NCBI RefSeq assembly: GCF_008868125.1
Contig: NZ_WAAQ01000001.1
Span: forward strand, 2,108,001-2,172,000
Source of the DNA: Microbacterium maritypicum
GTDB lineage: Bacteria > Actinomycetota > Actinomycetes > Actinomycetales > Microbacteriaceae
Direction of reading: 5' to 3'
DNA: 64,000 nucleotides
In this document: positions 49,504-58,099 of the stretch, one piece after another
Layout of the letters: every line of letters starts with the position of its first letter
How positions within the stretch are numbered: position 1 is the first letter of the stretch
The notes under the pieces: model-generated
Told to the model about the DNA's origin: nothing
The model's database searches: none
What the model saw: the letters and a program-made list of their open reading frames with translations, nothing else
Position numbers and translations under genes: made by a program

Positions 49504-50322
49504 GTGTCCGTGCACGTACTCAGCGTCAGCTCTCTCAAGGGAGGCGTCGGCAAGACGACCGTGACACTCGGGCTGGCCTCAGCGGCTTTCGCCCGAGGAG
49601 TCCGGACTCTCGTCGTCGACCTCGACCCGCAGTCCGACGTCTCCACCGGGATGGACATCCAGGTGGCCGGACGTCTCAACATCGCCGACGTCCTGGCGAA
49701 CCCAAAGGAGAAGGTCGTCCGCCAGGCGATCACCTCCAGCGGCTGGGCGAAGGTGCACCCCGGAACGATCGATGTCCTCATCGGCAGCCCCTCCGCAATC
49801 AACTTCGACGGTCCGCACCCGAGCGTGCGCGACGTGTGGAAGCTCGAAGAGGCGCTCGCATCCGTCGAGGCCGACTACGACCTCGTGCTCGTCGACTGCG
49901 CACCGTCTCTGAACGCGTTGACCCGCACGGCATGGGCGGCGAGTGACCGCGTCATGGTCGTCACCGAGCCCGGCCTGTTCTCCGTCGCCGCGGCCGACCG
50001 TGCCCTTCGCGCGATCGAGGAGATCCGCCGCGGCCTCTCCCCTCGTCTGCAGCCTCTCGGCATCGTCGTGAACCGCGTGCGCCCCCAGTCCATCGAGCAC
50101 CAGTTCCGCATCAAGGAGCTGCGCGACATGTTCGGGCCCCTCGTGCTCTCCCCGCAGCTGCCGGAGCGCACCTCGCTGCAGCAGGCGCAGGGTGCCGCCA
50201 AGCCGCTGCACATCTGGCCGGGAGATTCCGCGCAGGAGCTCGCGGCCGACTTCGACCAGCTGCTCGACCGGATCATCCGCACCGGACGCATCGCCGTCCC
50301 CGAGAGCGGTCAGCAGAGCTGA
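49504..50322 (+). CDS. ParA family ATPase, orphan
   Basis: A 272-aa ParA/Soj-type ATPase with Walker [15 protein letters not shown] near the start, VVDLDPQSDVSTGMD as switch I, and LVLVDCAPSLNALTRTAW as Walker B. The C-terminal half has GIVVNRVRPQSIEH. No parB, parS-like cluster or scpAB is next to it, so its cargo is unknown. The start is uncertain among GTG at 49501, 49504 and 49510; 49504 is best placed (7 nt) behind GGAAGG. It is divergent from pyc. Confidence 0.88.
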   Translation: MSVHVLSVSSLKGGVGKTTVTLGLASAAFARGVRTLVVDLDPQSDVSTGMDIQVAGRLNIADVLANPKEKVVRQAITSSGWAKVHPGTIDVLIGSPSAINFDGPHPSVRDVWKLEEALASVEADYDLVLVDCAPSLNALTRTAWAASDRVMVVTEPGLFSVAAADRALRAIEEIRRGLSPRLQPLGIVVNRVRPQSIEHQFRIKELRDMFGPLVLSPQLPERTSLQQAQGAAKPLHIWPGDSAQELAADFDQLLDRIIRTGRIAVPESGQQS

Positions 50323-50342
50323 CCCTCCCGGGCGCACACAGC

Positions 50343-50376
50343 GAAACGGCCATCCTCTTCGAGGACGGCCGTTTTC
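50343..50376. terminator. terminator after the parA-like gene
   Basis: A 15-bp stem with one mismatch (50343-50357 with 50361-50376) and a 3-nt loop, ending in TTTT on the plus strand. It lies between the convergent parA-like and MerR genes. Confidence 0.8.
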
Positions 50377-50392
50377 TGTATGACGCGAGAGG

Positions 50393-50938
50393 TCAGGCGG
50401 TGCGCTTGGTGCGACGCGCCGACAGTTCGTCGACGGGGTCGGGAGCGGTCGCATCGAAGGCGACGAGCGTCGACTCGACCTCGCGGAGCACCTTGCCGAC
50501 GGCGATGCCGAACACTCCCTGACCACGGCTGACGAGGTCGATGACCTCGTCGTTCGAGGTGCACAGGTAGACCGAGGCGCCATCGCTCATGAGCGTGGTG
50601 CCTGCGAGGTCACGGATGCCGGCGCGGCGGAGCTCGTCCACGGCCGTGCGGATCTGCTGCAGCGAGATGCCGGTGTCGAGAAGGCTCTTCACGAGCTTGA
50701 GGACGAGGATGTCCCGGAAGCCGTAGAGCCGCTGCGAACCGGAACCGCTCGCTCCGCGGACAGTGGGCTCCACCAGCTCGGTGCGTGCCCAGTAGTCCAG
50801 CTGTCGGTAGGTGATGCCGGCGGCACGAGCAGCGACAGCGCCGCGGTATCCGACCTCATCATCCATCGCGGGAAGACCGTCGGTGAAGAGGAGTTCGGGT
50901 ACGAACCGCGGGTCGCCTGTGAGCTCATCCGCATTCAT
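50393..50938 (-). CDS. MerR family regulator (Rv1830-like)
   Basis: A 181-aa regulator with a MerR winged helix-turn-helix (GYRGAVAARAAGITYRQLDYWARTELVEP, then SQRLYGFRDILVLKLVKSLLDTGI) and a C-terminal domain of unknown ligand. It matches the second MerR gene of the conserved garA-ftsR-merR neighbourhood (Rv1827, Rv1828, Rv1830). ATG at 50938 follows GGAGGA. It lies 100 bp after ftsR, a gap large enough for its own promoter. The DUF151 gene that lies between them in mycobacteria is absent here. Confidence 0.9.
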   Translation of the reverse strand: MNADELTGDPRFVPELLFTDGLPAMDDEVGYRGAVAARAAGITYRQLDYWARTELVEPTVRGASGSGSQRLYGFRDILVLKLVKSLLDTGISLQQIRTAVDELRRAGIRDLAGTTLMSDGASVYLCTSNDEVIDLVSRGQGVFGIAVGKVLREVESTLVAFDATAPDPVDELSARRTKRTA

Positions 50939-51038
50939 CTGAAATCCTCCCTGGAACGGTTATCTTCCACGGTAGAGCAGTGCCTGGGCACCGGCAATCA
51001 CATCCGTGGGACGGCGAAGGTGTGTCGCAATCAGTTCG

Positions 51039-51725
51039 TTACGAAAGCACTCGCGAGAGCGCGTCCTTGACGAAGAGCGAGCGCACTTCGTCGATGCGCG
51101 AGGCGAGCTCGGGGGCGAGCTCGCTGGCCTTCGCACGGGAGGCGGCGTCGGTCCGGCGCAGCAGCGCGGACATGGCCGATTCGATGAGGGCGACCTCGCG
51201 TTCGGCGCCCTGGCGCAGCGAGCGGAGGTGCCGCGGCTCGATGCCGTGACGATCCAGTCCGACGAGACCGCGCAGCAGCGTGACCGTCGCCTCGGGGTAG
51301 CTCTCCTGAGCGGTGATGACGCCGGTGCTGATCGCGTCGTTGAGAAGCTGGGGCCCGGCTCCGGCAGCAGCCAGGAGCTCGTCGCGGCGGTAGCGGCGCG
51401 GGGTCGGAGCGATAGACGGCGGCGGCACGAGCGCGGTCGCATCCCCGCCGGCGTCGGCTTCATCGAGCTGTTCGCGGATCACGCTCAGCGGCAGGTAGTG
51501 GTCGCGCTGCAGCGTGAGCCCGAGACGCAGCCGCTCGATGTCGGAGGCCGAGAACTTGCGGTAGCCGGACTCCGTGCGAGACGGGGTGACGATCCCCTGC
51601 ACCTCGAGGAAGCGCAGCTTGCTGGAGGTCAGGTCGGGAAACTCCGGGGTGAGCCGTGCGAGCACCTGGCCGATACTCAGCAGGCCCGCGGACGCAGAGC
51701 GTTCGCGGGCGGGAGAGGCCGCCAT
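51039..51725 (-). CDS. ftsR: MerR family regulator FtsR
   Basis: A 228-aa regulator of the Rv1828/FtsR group, which in Corynebacterium activates ftsZ. An N-terminal MerR-type helix-turn-helix (SIGQVLARLTPEFPDLTSSKLRFLE, then SGYRKFSASDIERLR) is followed by a helical C-terminal dimerisation domain without the Cys ligands of metal-sensing MerR proteins. ATG at 51725 shares a base with the garA stop (TGATG), so it is coupled to garA. Its likely target ftsZ is also in this window, at 20168-21310. Confidence 0.9.
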   Translation of the reverse strand: MAASPARERSASAGLLSIGQVLARLTPEFPDLTSSKLRFLEVQGIVTPSRTESGYRKFSASDIERLRLGLTLQRDHYLPLSVIREQLDEADAGGDATALVPPPSIAPTPRRYRRDELLAAAGAGPQLLNDAISTGVITAQESYPEATVTLLRGLVGLDRHGIEPRHLRSLRQGAEREVALIESAMSALLRRTDAASRAKASELAPELASRIDEVRSLFVKDALSRVLS

Positions 51726-52210
51726 CAGGCGTTCGCCGCCAGGCGGTCGTGCGGAGAGGCGAAGAAGTTCAGTCGGAACTTGCCGACACGGAGTTCGGAA
51801 CCGTCCACCAGCGCGCTGCGGTCGACGCGCTCACCGTTGACGTACGTGCCGTTGAGCGAACGCTGATCGATGATCTCGAACGTCGACCCGGTGCGAGTGA
51901 TCTCCGCGTGACGACGCGAGACCGTCACGTCGTCGAAGAAGATGTCGGCCTCGGGGTGACGGCCGACGGTCGTCACGTCGGTGTCGAGAAGGTATCGCGC
52001 TCCGGCGAGAGCGCCGGAACGGACCAGCAGAAGCGCCGATCCCGCGGGCAGAGCGGCGATCGCCGTCTGCTCGACGTCGGTGAGTTCCACTCCGAACGGC
52101 ACGAACGACAGATCGGAATCATGTCCGAACGTCTGCGTAACGTCGTGTCTCTGCTCACCGGAACGGTGGATCGCGGCTTCTCCGGCCGGTCGGCTGTCGC
52201 TGTCAGTCAC
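51725..52210 (-). CDS. garA: FHA-domain regulator GarA
   Basis: Phospho-switch protein that controls glutamate and 2-oxoglutarate metabolism through its forkhead-associated domain. The 161-aa product has the FHA domain at about residues 60-152, with GRHPEADIFFDDVTVSRRH and the pThr-binding residues R84, S98 and N120, then LNGTYVNGERV. The N-terminal phosphorylation motif of GarA (ETTSVF in mycobacteria) is here only partly kept, as VTQTF with T25 and T27. The GTG at 52210 follows AGGAGGG. It is divergent from copC, and the PASTA kinase in this window is a candidate kinase. Confidence 0.9.
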   Translation of the reverse strand: MTDSDSRPAGEAAIHRSGEQRHDVTQTFGHDSDLSFVPFGVELTDVEQTAIAALPAGSALLLVRSGALAGARYLLDTDVTTVGRHPEADIFFDDVTVSRRHAEITRTGSTFEIIDQRSLNGTYVNGERVDRSALVDGSELRVGKFRLNFFASPHDRLAANA

Positions 52211-52298
52211 TGTGCCCTCCTGATTGTCCAGACTAACGGATGCCGAGCCGCTCGCGGGAGGCCGCTTTCACACTCAGCGGTCCCATACCGAGGATTCA

Positions 52299-52304
52299 TA
52301 GGCT
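52299..52304 (+). promoter_or_regulatory. -10 element of copC, leaderless
   Basis: TAGGCT, 6 nt before the GTG at 52311, with no ribosome site. Confidence 0.6.
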
Positions 52305-52310
52305 GTACTC

Positions 52311-52958
52311 GTGAAGACCAAAGCTCTGAGCCGCTCGGCTGCCCCGATCGCCCTCGCCGCGACACTGCTCGCCGCCTTTCTCGTTCTCCTCTCCCCGGTT
52401 TCGGCTTCGGCGCACGACGCGCTCGTCTCGTCGTCGCCGGCGGCTGATGAGTCGGTCGATGTCGTGCCCGCCACGCTGACGCTCACCTTCAGCGCGAAAC
52501 TGATCGGCGGTGAAGGCTCCACCGAGGTGGTCGTGACCGACCCCGACGGCAACCAGGTCACCGACGGCCCGGCGGCCGTCGACGGCGCGATCGTCACCCA
52601 GCCGCTGAAGGGATCGGGACCGGCCGGCGCCTACCACGTGATCTGGAAGGTCGTCTCCAGCGACGGGCACCCCACGTCGGGCGAGTACTTCTTCACGGTG
52701 ACGGTCGGCGACGCAGCGACCACGGATGAACCCACCGCGGCACCGACGACGGCCGCGCCCACCGCGGAGCAGACCGCCGCTCCCGAGGTCACCAGCGCGC
52801 CGAGCACGGACGCAGACGACTCCGCCGGCACCTCCGCGGCGATCTGGATCGTCTCGATCGTCGCCGTCCTTGTCGTCGCCGGCGTGGTCGTCTGGATCGT
52901 CATGAGCCGCCGTCGCGGCACGGCTCCGACCGATTCCGACCCGTCCTCCGAGCGATAG
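52311..52958 (+). CDS. CopC-domain copper-binding membrane protein
   Basis: A 215-aa exported protein. The signal peptide ends at SASA, leaving His35 at the mature N-terminus, the position of the Cu(II) ligand in CopC. The CopC beta-barrel (about residues 35-145) has SSSPAADESVDVVP and a second conserved His in SSDGHPTSGEY. A Thr/Ala-rich linker and one C-terminal TM helix (about 178-200) follow, so it is membrane-anchored. No copD or other copper genes are adjacent. The GTG at 52311 fits the leaderless spacing. lpd starts 9 bp after its stop. Confidence 0.88.
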   Translation: MKTKALSRSAAPIALAATLLAAFLVLLSPVSASAHDALVSSSPAADESVDVVPATLTLTFSAKLIGGEGSTEVVVTDPDGNQVTDGPAAVDGAIVTQPLKGSGPAGAYHVIWKVVSSDGHPTSGEYFFTVTVGDAATTDEPTAAPTTAAPTAEQTAAPEVTSAPSTDADDSAGTSAAIWIVSIVAVLVVAGVVVWIVMSRRRGTAPTDSDPSSER

Positions 52959-52961
52959 GCT
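52956..52961 (+). promoter_or_regulatory. -10 element of lpd overlapping the copC stop codon
   Basis: TAGGCT, 6 nt before the lpd ATG. Its TAG is also the copC stop codon. The hexamer and the 6-nt spacing are identical to the copC promoter. Confidence 0.6.
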
Positions 52962-52967
52962 TAAGGC

Positions 52968-54365
52968 ATGCCACACTACGACGTCGTCATCCTTGGTGCA
53001 GGTCCTGGCGGATACGTCGCTGCGGTTCGCAGCGCGCAGCTCGGTCTCTCCACCGCCATCATCGAGGAGAAGTACTGGGGCGGTGTCTGCCTCAACGTCG
53101 GCTGCATCCCCTCCAAGGCGCTCCTGAAGAACGCGGAGCTCGCACACACCCTGAACCACAAGGCGGAGTTCTTCGGTATCTCCGGCGAGTTCACGATCGA
53201 CTTCGGCAAGGCCTTCGACCGCAGCCGTGAGGTCGCAGAGGGCCGTGTCAAGGGCATCCACTTCCTGATGAAGAAGAACAAGGTGACCGAGTACAACGGT
53301 CGCGGCACCTTCACCGGTCCCAAGGCGATCTCGGTCGCCAAGGCCGACGGCCAGGTCGAAGAGGTCACCTTCGACAACGTCATCATCGCCACCGGCTCCA
53401 AGGTCCGTCTGCTGCCGGGTGTCACGCTCAGCGAGAACGTCGTGACGTACGAAGAGCAGATCATGACCCGTGAGCTGCCCGAGTCGATCGTCATCGTCGG
53501 CGCCGGCGCCATCGGCATGGAGTTCGCCTACGTCCTGACGAACTACGGCGTCAAGGTCACGATCATCGAGTTCCTCGACCGTGCGCTGCCCAACGAGGAC
53601 GCCGATGTGTCGAAGGAGATCACGAAGCAGTACAAGAACTACGGCGTCGACATCCTCACGTCGACCAAGGTCGAGTCGGTCGTCGACAACGGCTCCTCCG
53701 TCACCGTCACCTACACCGGCAAGGACGGGCAGCAGAGCTCGATCGAGGCCGGCAAGGTGCTCATGTCGGTCGGATTCGCCCCGAACATCGAGGGCTTCGG
53801 CCTCGAGAACACCGGAGTGAAGCTGACCGAGCGCGGCGCCATCGACATCGACGACCACATGCGCACCAATGTCGAGGGCATCTACGCCATCGGCGACGTG
53901 ACCGCCAAGCTGCAGCTCGCCCACGTGGCCGAGGCTCAGGGCGTCGTCGCTGCCGAGACGATCGGCGGCGCGGAGACCCAGACGCTGGGCGACTACCGCA
54001 TGATGCCGCGTGCGACGTTCTGCTCTCCGCAGGTCGCGTCGTTCGGTCTCACCGAGCAGCAGGCCAAGGACGAGGGGCGCGAGATCAAGGTCGCCACCTT
54101 CCCGTTCATGGCGAACGGCAAGGCGCACGGCCTCGGCGAGCCGGTCGGCTTCGTCAAGCTGATCGCCGACGCAGAGCACCTCGAGCTCATCGGCGCCCAC
54201 ATGATCGGCCCGGACGTGTCGGAGCTCCTGCCCGAGCTGACGCTGGCTCAGAAGTGGGATCTGACGGCATTGGAGCTGGCCCGCAACGTGCACACGCACC
54301 CGACGCTGTCGGAGGCGCTGCAGGAGGGCTTCCACGGCCTCGCCGGCCACATGATCAACTTCTGA
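52968..54365 (+). CDS. lpd: dihydrolipoyl dehydrogenase
   Basis: E3 flavoprotein of the pyruvate and 2-oxoglutarate dehydrogenase complexes, which reoxidises lipoyl groups with NAD+. The 465-aa product has the FAD loop [15 protein letters not shown], the redox disulfide C41/C46 in [13 protein letters not shown], the NAD loop [15 protein letters not shown], and [20 protein letters not shown]. The catalytic His-Glu pair lies in [13 protein letters not shown] at the C-terminus. ATG at 52968 has no spaced ribosome site and fits a leaderless start. It ends at a strong hairpin. Confidence 0.97.
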   Translation: MPHYDVVILGAGPGGYVAAVRSAQLGLSTAIIEEKYWGGVCLNVGCIPSKALLKNAELAHTLNHKAEFFGISGEFTIDFGKAFDRSREVAEGRVKGIHFLMKKNKVTEYNGRGTFTGPKAISVAKADGQVEEVTFDNVIIATGSKVRLLPGVTLSENVVTYEEQIMTRELPESIVIVGAGAIGMEFAYVLTNYGVKVTIIEFLDRALPNEDADVSKEITKQYKNYGVDILTSTKVESVVDNGSSVTVTYTGKDGQQSSIEAGKVLMSVGFAPNIEGFGLENTGVKLTERGAIDIDDHMRTNVEGIYAIGDVTAKLQLAHVAEAQGVVAAETIGGAETQTLGDYRMMPRATFCSPQVASFGLTEQQAKDEGREIKVATFPFMANGKAHGLGEPVGFVKLIADAEHLELIGAHMIGPDVSELLPELTLAQKWDLTALELARNVHTHPTLSEALQEGFHGLAGHMINF

Positions 54366-54376
54366 TCTCTTCCTCC

Positions 54377-54413
54377 CGAAGGCCCGGTCCGCGATACGCG
54401 GACCGGGCCTTCG
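54377..54413. terminator. bidirectional terminator after lpd
   Basis: A perfect 17-bp stem (54377-54393 with 54397-54413) with a 3-nt loop. It lies between the convergent lpd and FAD monooxygenase genes. Confidence 0.85.
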
Positions 54414-54431
54414 TGCGTCCAGGAACCTGGG

Positions 54432-55553
54432 TCAGAGACCGCGCATCGTGAGCAGCCCCGCCGTCCACCCGCGCAGCGGCGCGGATCCGAGTGCGCGCAT
54501 CAGCAGTTCCCTGCCGCGCACGATCGTGGCGGATGCCGGAGCACCCATCGACATGTAGAACGACGAGCGGCGCTGCGCCCGCGCCGCCGATCGGTGCGCC
54601 TCTCGCGCGAACGCCGAGAAGTCGGGGGTCCGGCTCGGCAGCACCCGTGCGAGCTCTGCGGCGAGACGGACGGCATCCACCCATCCGAGGTTCATCCCCT
54701 GCCCGCCGATCGGGCTGACCTCGTGCGCGGCGTCGCCGAGGAGCACGATCCTCCCCCGATGCAGCCTCGTCGCCGTGTGCTGCGCGGCGACGAACGACGC
54801 GGGCTTCAGGTCGGGCGCGAGTTCGAGGTCGATTCCCGTGCGCATCTGGATCGCCGCCCGGAAGTCCTCGATGCTGCCGAGGACACCGCTCCCCGTATCC
54901 CGCACCACCCATCGCCGGCGCCCGCCCGGGAGGGGGAACGACTCGACGAGACCCTCCGGTTCGCAGTGCAGCACGGCACGTGCGTCCGGTCTCGCATCGA
55001 CCGCGTCTGCCATGGCATAGGAGGCGCGTCCCGCGCGGGGGCGCCACCCGGCACCCACCTCGTCGCGGAATCGACTGCGCACGCCGTCCGCGACGACGAC
55101 GACGCTGGCCGAGATCTCGTGCGGCCCCTCGGCGGAGTCGGCCGTGACCCGCACGGCATCCGCGCTCTGGCAGATGCTGCGCACGGTGCATCCGCAGATC
55201 AATGCGTCCGCGGAGAGCGAGTGCAGCCGGGCCCGCAGCAGGGCGTCCGTTCGCGGCTGCGGAAGGATCAGGACCGGGCGATCAGGGGCGAAGGTCAGCG
55301 ACGCCAGACTCCGTCGACGGCTGCGCACCTCGCCGCCCTCGAGCCGCAGCGCCTCCGCCCGCACCGCGGTGCCGATGCCTGCGGCATCCAACGCTTCGAG
55401 CCCCGGGCGGTGGATGCCGATGGCCCTGGTCCGATCGTCGGCGTGCGTCCGGCGTTCGCAGACCGCGACCCGCATCCCGTCCCGCACCAGCAGACAGGCC
55501 AGCAGCAGGCCGACCGGCCCCGCGCCGACGATCAGCACGTCATGGTCGGGCAT
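54432..55553 (-). CDS. FAD-dependent monooxygenase of the type III PKS operon
   Basis: A 373-aa class A flavoprotein hydroxylase (UbiH/PHBH-like). It has the FAD loop VLIVGAGPVGLLLACLL, the FAD/NADPH segment VVVADGVRSRFRDEVG, and the GD motif LLGDAAHEVSPIGGQGMN at about residue 285. The likely role is hydroxylation or quinone formation on the aromatic or pyrone product of the type III PKS two genes upstream. ATG at 55553 follows AGGG and overlaps the methyltransferase gene by 14 bp. It is the last gene of the operon and ends at the lpd terminator. Confidence 0.88.
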   Translation of the reverse strand: MPDHDVLIVGAGPVGLLLACLLVRDGMRVAVCERRTHADDRTRAIGIHRPGLEALDAAGIGTAVRAEALRLEGGEVRSRRRSLASLTFAPDRPVLILPQPRTDALLRARLHSLSADALICGCTVRSICQSADAVRVTADSAEGPHEISASVVVVADGVRSRFRDEVGAGWRPRAGRASYAMADAVDARPDARAVLHCEPEGLVESFPLPGGRRRWVVRDTGSGVLGSIEDFRAAIQMRTGIDLELAPDLKPASFVAAQHTATRLHRGRIVLLGDAAHEVSPIGGQGMNLGWVDAVRLAAELARVLPSRTPDFSAFAREAHRSAARAQRRSSFYMSMGAPASATIVRGRELLMRALGSAPLRGWTAGLLTMRGL

Positions 55554-56265
55554 GATCACCCTCCCACCGCAGTTCCAGGCGAGAGGGCACACCCCCGCGG
55601 ACGGTCCACCCGGCAGGGGCGATCGCGGCGAGCTCGGCGGCTGTGTACGAGCGGCGGATGCTGAGGAGGCCGTCCTCGCGGATGAACGAGTCCGCCAGCA
55701 GCGTGGTCGAGATGGTCCAGGTGGCCGCGGCGAACAGCGCGTAGGCGGTGCGGCTGCGTGCGATGTCATGATGCGACACCAGCCCGCCCGGAGTGACGAG
55801 CTGCACGGAATCGCTGAGCACGGTCGTGAGTTCGGCGTCATCGAGATGGTGCAGCACGTGATTGGACAGCACCACGTCGTAGGTCTCGCCCGCGGCCACG
55901 AGTTCGGTCGTCAGGGCGCGGCGATACCGGATGCCCGCGCCGCCGTCGTGCGCCGACGCCCAGCGGATCGCCCGCTCGTCCGCGTCGAGAGCGGTGATCT
56001 CGGAGTCGAGACCGTCCTGACGCAACCGCCAGGCGAGCAGCCGGCAGAGGTCTCCCCCGCCCGCCCCGACGTCGAGGATCCGCAACGGCCGGGAGCGCTG
56101 CGCGCGCGGTCGGATGTCGCGTCGGTACAGGGCCCCCGGCCGGGAGACCAGGGCGTTCACGAACCCGAACCGTCCGTAGGTCCGCGCCAGCATCCGTGCG
56201 TCGGCGTGCGGATCGTCCATCAGCTCGCGAGCCTCGGCGTCCCGCGTCGTGAGGTCCGGCCTCAT
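55540..56265 (-). CDS. class I SAM-dependent methyltransferase of the type III PKS operon
   Basis: A 241-aa methyltransferase with the SAM loop ILDVGAGGGDLCRLLAWRL, an acidic strand end ITALDADERAI and VLSNHVLHHLDDAEL as motif IV. It is UbiE-like and soluble, probably methylating a hydroxyl or ring carbon of the polyketide product. ATG at 56265 overlaps the PKS stop as ATGA, and the gene overlaps the monooxygenase by 14 bp, so all three are coupled. The methyltransferase of the Streptomyces srs operon is, as I recall, of a different, membrane-bound class, so the parallel is in gene function order, not homology. Confidence 0.87.
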   Translation of the reverse strand: MRPDLTTRDAEARELMDDPHADARMLARTYGRFGFVNALVSRPGALYRRDIRPRAQRSRPLRILDVGAGGGDLCRLLAWRLRQDGLDSEITALDADERAIRWASAHDGGAGIRYRRALTTELVAAGETYDVVLSNHVLHHLDDAELTTVLSDSVQLVTPGGLVSHHDIARSRTAYALFAAATWTISTTLLADSFIREDGLLSIRRSYTAAELAAIAPAGWTVRGGVPSRLELRWEGDHARP

Positions 56266-57422
56266 GACCCGGGCGAGGCGACGACGGTCATCAGCGCGCT
56301 CTCCGCCGTCAGACCGGGACCGAACGCCATCGCGGAGACCCGGTCGCCGTCGCTCGCCCCCTCCACCTCCAGGATGCGCTTGAGGACGAACAGCACGGTC
56401 GCACTGGACATGTTGCCGTTCTCCCGCAGCACGTCCCTGGCCGGGCGCAGCTGCGCATCGCTGAGGCGTAGCCGCTCCTGCACCTTGTCGAGGATGCTCC
56501 GCCCGCCGGGATGGATGGCCCAGTGCTGGACCGCATCCCCCACGCTGCCGGCCTCGAAGGCCTCGCCGAGGCCCTCCTCGGCGCCGTACAACGGCCGGAG
56601 CGCACCGATGATCGTCTCTCCGATGATCTGCGGGACGGCCGTGGAGAGGATCATCTCGAAACCGGTGTCGCCGATCGTCCAGGCCATGTCCTTCTCCCCC
56701 TCCGGCGCGATGGCGGTGTGGAAGCGGTCCAGGCGCAACCCGGTCGACGCGGACGGGAGATCGCGCGCGGTGACGATCCCGGCGGCCGCACCGTCGGCGA
56801 ACAGGGACGACGCGACGATCGTGTCGGGATTCTCCGAGGAACGCAGGTGCAGAGTGCACAGCTCGACGCTCACGACCAGGACCACGGCGTTCTCATCCGC
56901 GGCGCAGAACTGACTCGCCGCCCGGAGCGCAGGCATCGAGGCGTAGCAGCCCATGAAGCCGAGGTGGAAACGCTGCACCGCATCGGACAGCCCGAGCGCA
57001 CGCACGATCTCGTACTCCGGCCCCGGGGCATGGAACCCGGTGCAGGAGACCGTGATGACGTGGGTCACATCGGCCGGCTCGAGGTCGGGGTCGGAGTCGA
57101 TCGCCCGCCGGGCGGCCTCGACGAAGAGCTTCGTGGCCTCTCGGGCGTAGAAGTCGTTGCGCGCCTTGGTGCCGGGGGCGAGCAGCATCCCCGATCCGCG
57201 GTCGAAGAACACGGGGTCTGTCGCTTCGGAATCCAGCGACAGCTCGTCGATCACGGTGTGCCGGGTGTCGATGCCCGAGACGTTGAACGACGTCGTGACG
57301 ATGCGCTGCGCCAGCCGCCCGAGGCCGGGCTGCTGCGCGAAGACGTCACGCACCTGATCCTGGACGAGAACGGTATCGGGGACGATCGTCTGCAGCGATC
57401 GAAGCACAGGCGGTCGGCTCAT
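56262..57422 (-). CDS. type III polyketide synthase
   Basis: Chalcone-synthase-like enzyme that extends a starter acyl-CoA with malonyl-CoA and cyclises it to a resorcinol, pyrone or similar product. The 386-aa product has the full catalytic triad: C127 in VSCTGFHAPGPE, H304 in AIHPGGRSIL and N337 in ENGNMSS. GFMGCYASMPALR and the C-terminal GPGLTAESALM are also family blocks. ATG at 57422 is preferred to a TTG at 57434. A fatty acyl-CoA starter is plausible, as in alkylresorcinol synthases, but this is inference. It starts the operon PKS, methyltransferase, monooxygenase. Confidence 0.93.
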   Translation of the reverse strand: MSRPPVLRSLQTIVPDTVLVQDQVRDVFAQQPGLGRLAQRIVTTSFNVSGIDTRHTVIDELSLDSEATDPVFFDRGSGMLLAPGTKARNDFYAREATKLFVEAARRAIDSDPDLEPADVTHVITVSCTGFHAPGPEYEIVRALGLSDAVQRFHLGFMGCYASMPALRAASQFCAADENAVVLVVSVELCTLHLRSSENPDTIVASSLFADGAAAGIVTARDLPSASTGLRLDRFHTAIAPEGEKDMAWTIGDTGFEMILSTAVPQIIGETIIGALRPLYGAEEGLGEAFEAGSVGDAVQHWAIHPGGRSILDKVQERLRLSDAQLRPARDVLRENGNMSSATVLFVLKRILEVEGASDGDRVSAMAFGPGLTAESALMTVVASPGS

Positions 57423-57484
57423 GGTGCCACTCAAGCACTGCGCACCGCCCGGGGGGAAGGGGTTGCGCGCGACCGCGGTCTGCC

Positions 57485-58099
57485 CTAGAAGCCGAGCGCC
57501 CTGGCGAGCTTGGAGTCGGATGCCGATTCGCGGCCTCCGGCAGCCAGCACCGCCTGCTCCACCGCCGCGAAGAACGCGGTGCGTCCCGCCTCATCAGCCG
57601 GCGCCGCGGGCCCCAGCTCCATCTCCCACTCACGCCATTCGCGTTTCACGTTCTGGCGCAGGTCGCTCGCTCGCACCCGGTCGTCGACGAACTCGGCGAC
57701 GACGCCGTCCGGGCCGGTGAGCAGATAGGCGGTGCGGTCGTTCTCGATGCGGGCGAGTGGGGTGAGCGGTGCGCTCGTCCACTCCGACACGGTCGTGGCG
57801 ACCGCAGAGGGGAGCGCGTCGCCCTCCCCTAGAGGCCAGCCGAGCTCGAGTCGACCGTCTCCCTGTCGGGGACCTTTCACATGCCAGCCCTCGTCGGGCC
57901 CGCCGGTGCGACGACGCAATGCCACGCCGGCGCGCGAGAGCGTGCCGTCAGCGGTGTCGAAGTACTGGGCGTCCAGGGTGCGCAGCACACCGGGGCTGAC
58001 CGCGTCGACGCCCGGGAGCGCCTCCCATCGCGGCAACGGGGTCTCCGGATCGACGTCGTACTTGCGCTCGACCTCGACCGTGCGGGAGGGCTCAGTCAT
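57485..58099 (-). CDS. CYTH domain protein (triphosphate tunnel metalloenzyme)
   Basis: A 204-aa CYTH protein with the signature ExExK at E9, E11 and K13, and later conserved Arg/Lys clusters (LRRRTGG, WHVKGPR, IENDRTAYLL) and EWREWEMEL typical of the tunnel. Members hydrolyse inorganic triphosphate or act on other triphosphates; the usual C-terminal CHAD domain is absent. ATG at 58099 overlaps the upstream 70-aa gene by 8 bp. It ends 62 bp before the type III PKS gene with no hairpin between, so some read-through is possible. Confidence 0.85.
   Translation of the reverse strand: MTEPSRTVEVERKYDVDPETPLPRWEALPGVDAVSPGVLRTLDAQYFDTADGTLSRAGVALRRRTGGPDEGWHVKGPRQGDGRLELGWPLGEGDALPSAVATTVSEWTSAPLTPLARIENDRTAYLLTGPDGVVAEFVDDRVRASDLRQNVKREWREWEMELGPAAPADEAGRTAFFAAVEQAVLAAGGRESASDSKLARALGF

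Noticed and set aside
45937..50322. A 1461-codon open frame on the plus strand
   Set aside because: It is antisense to pyruvate carboxylase for most of its length. Only the last 273 codons (from 49504) encode a recognisable protein, the ParA ATPase. Long antisense frames are expected at this GC content.
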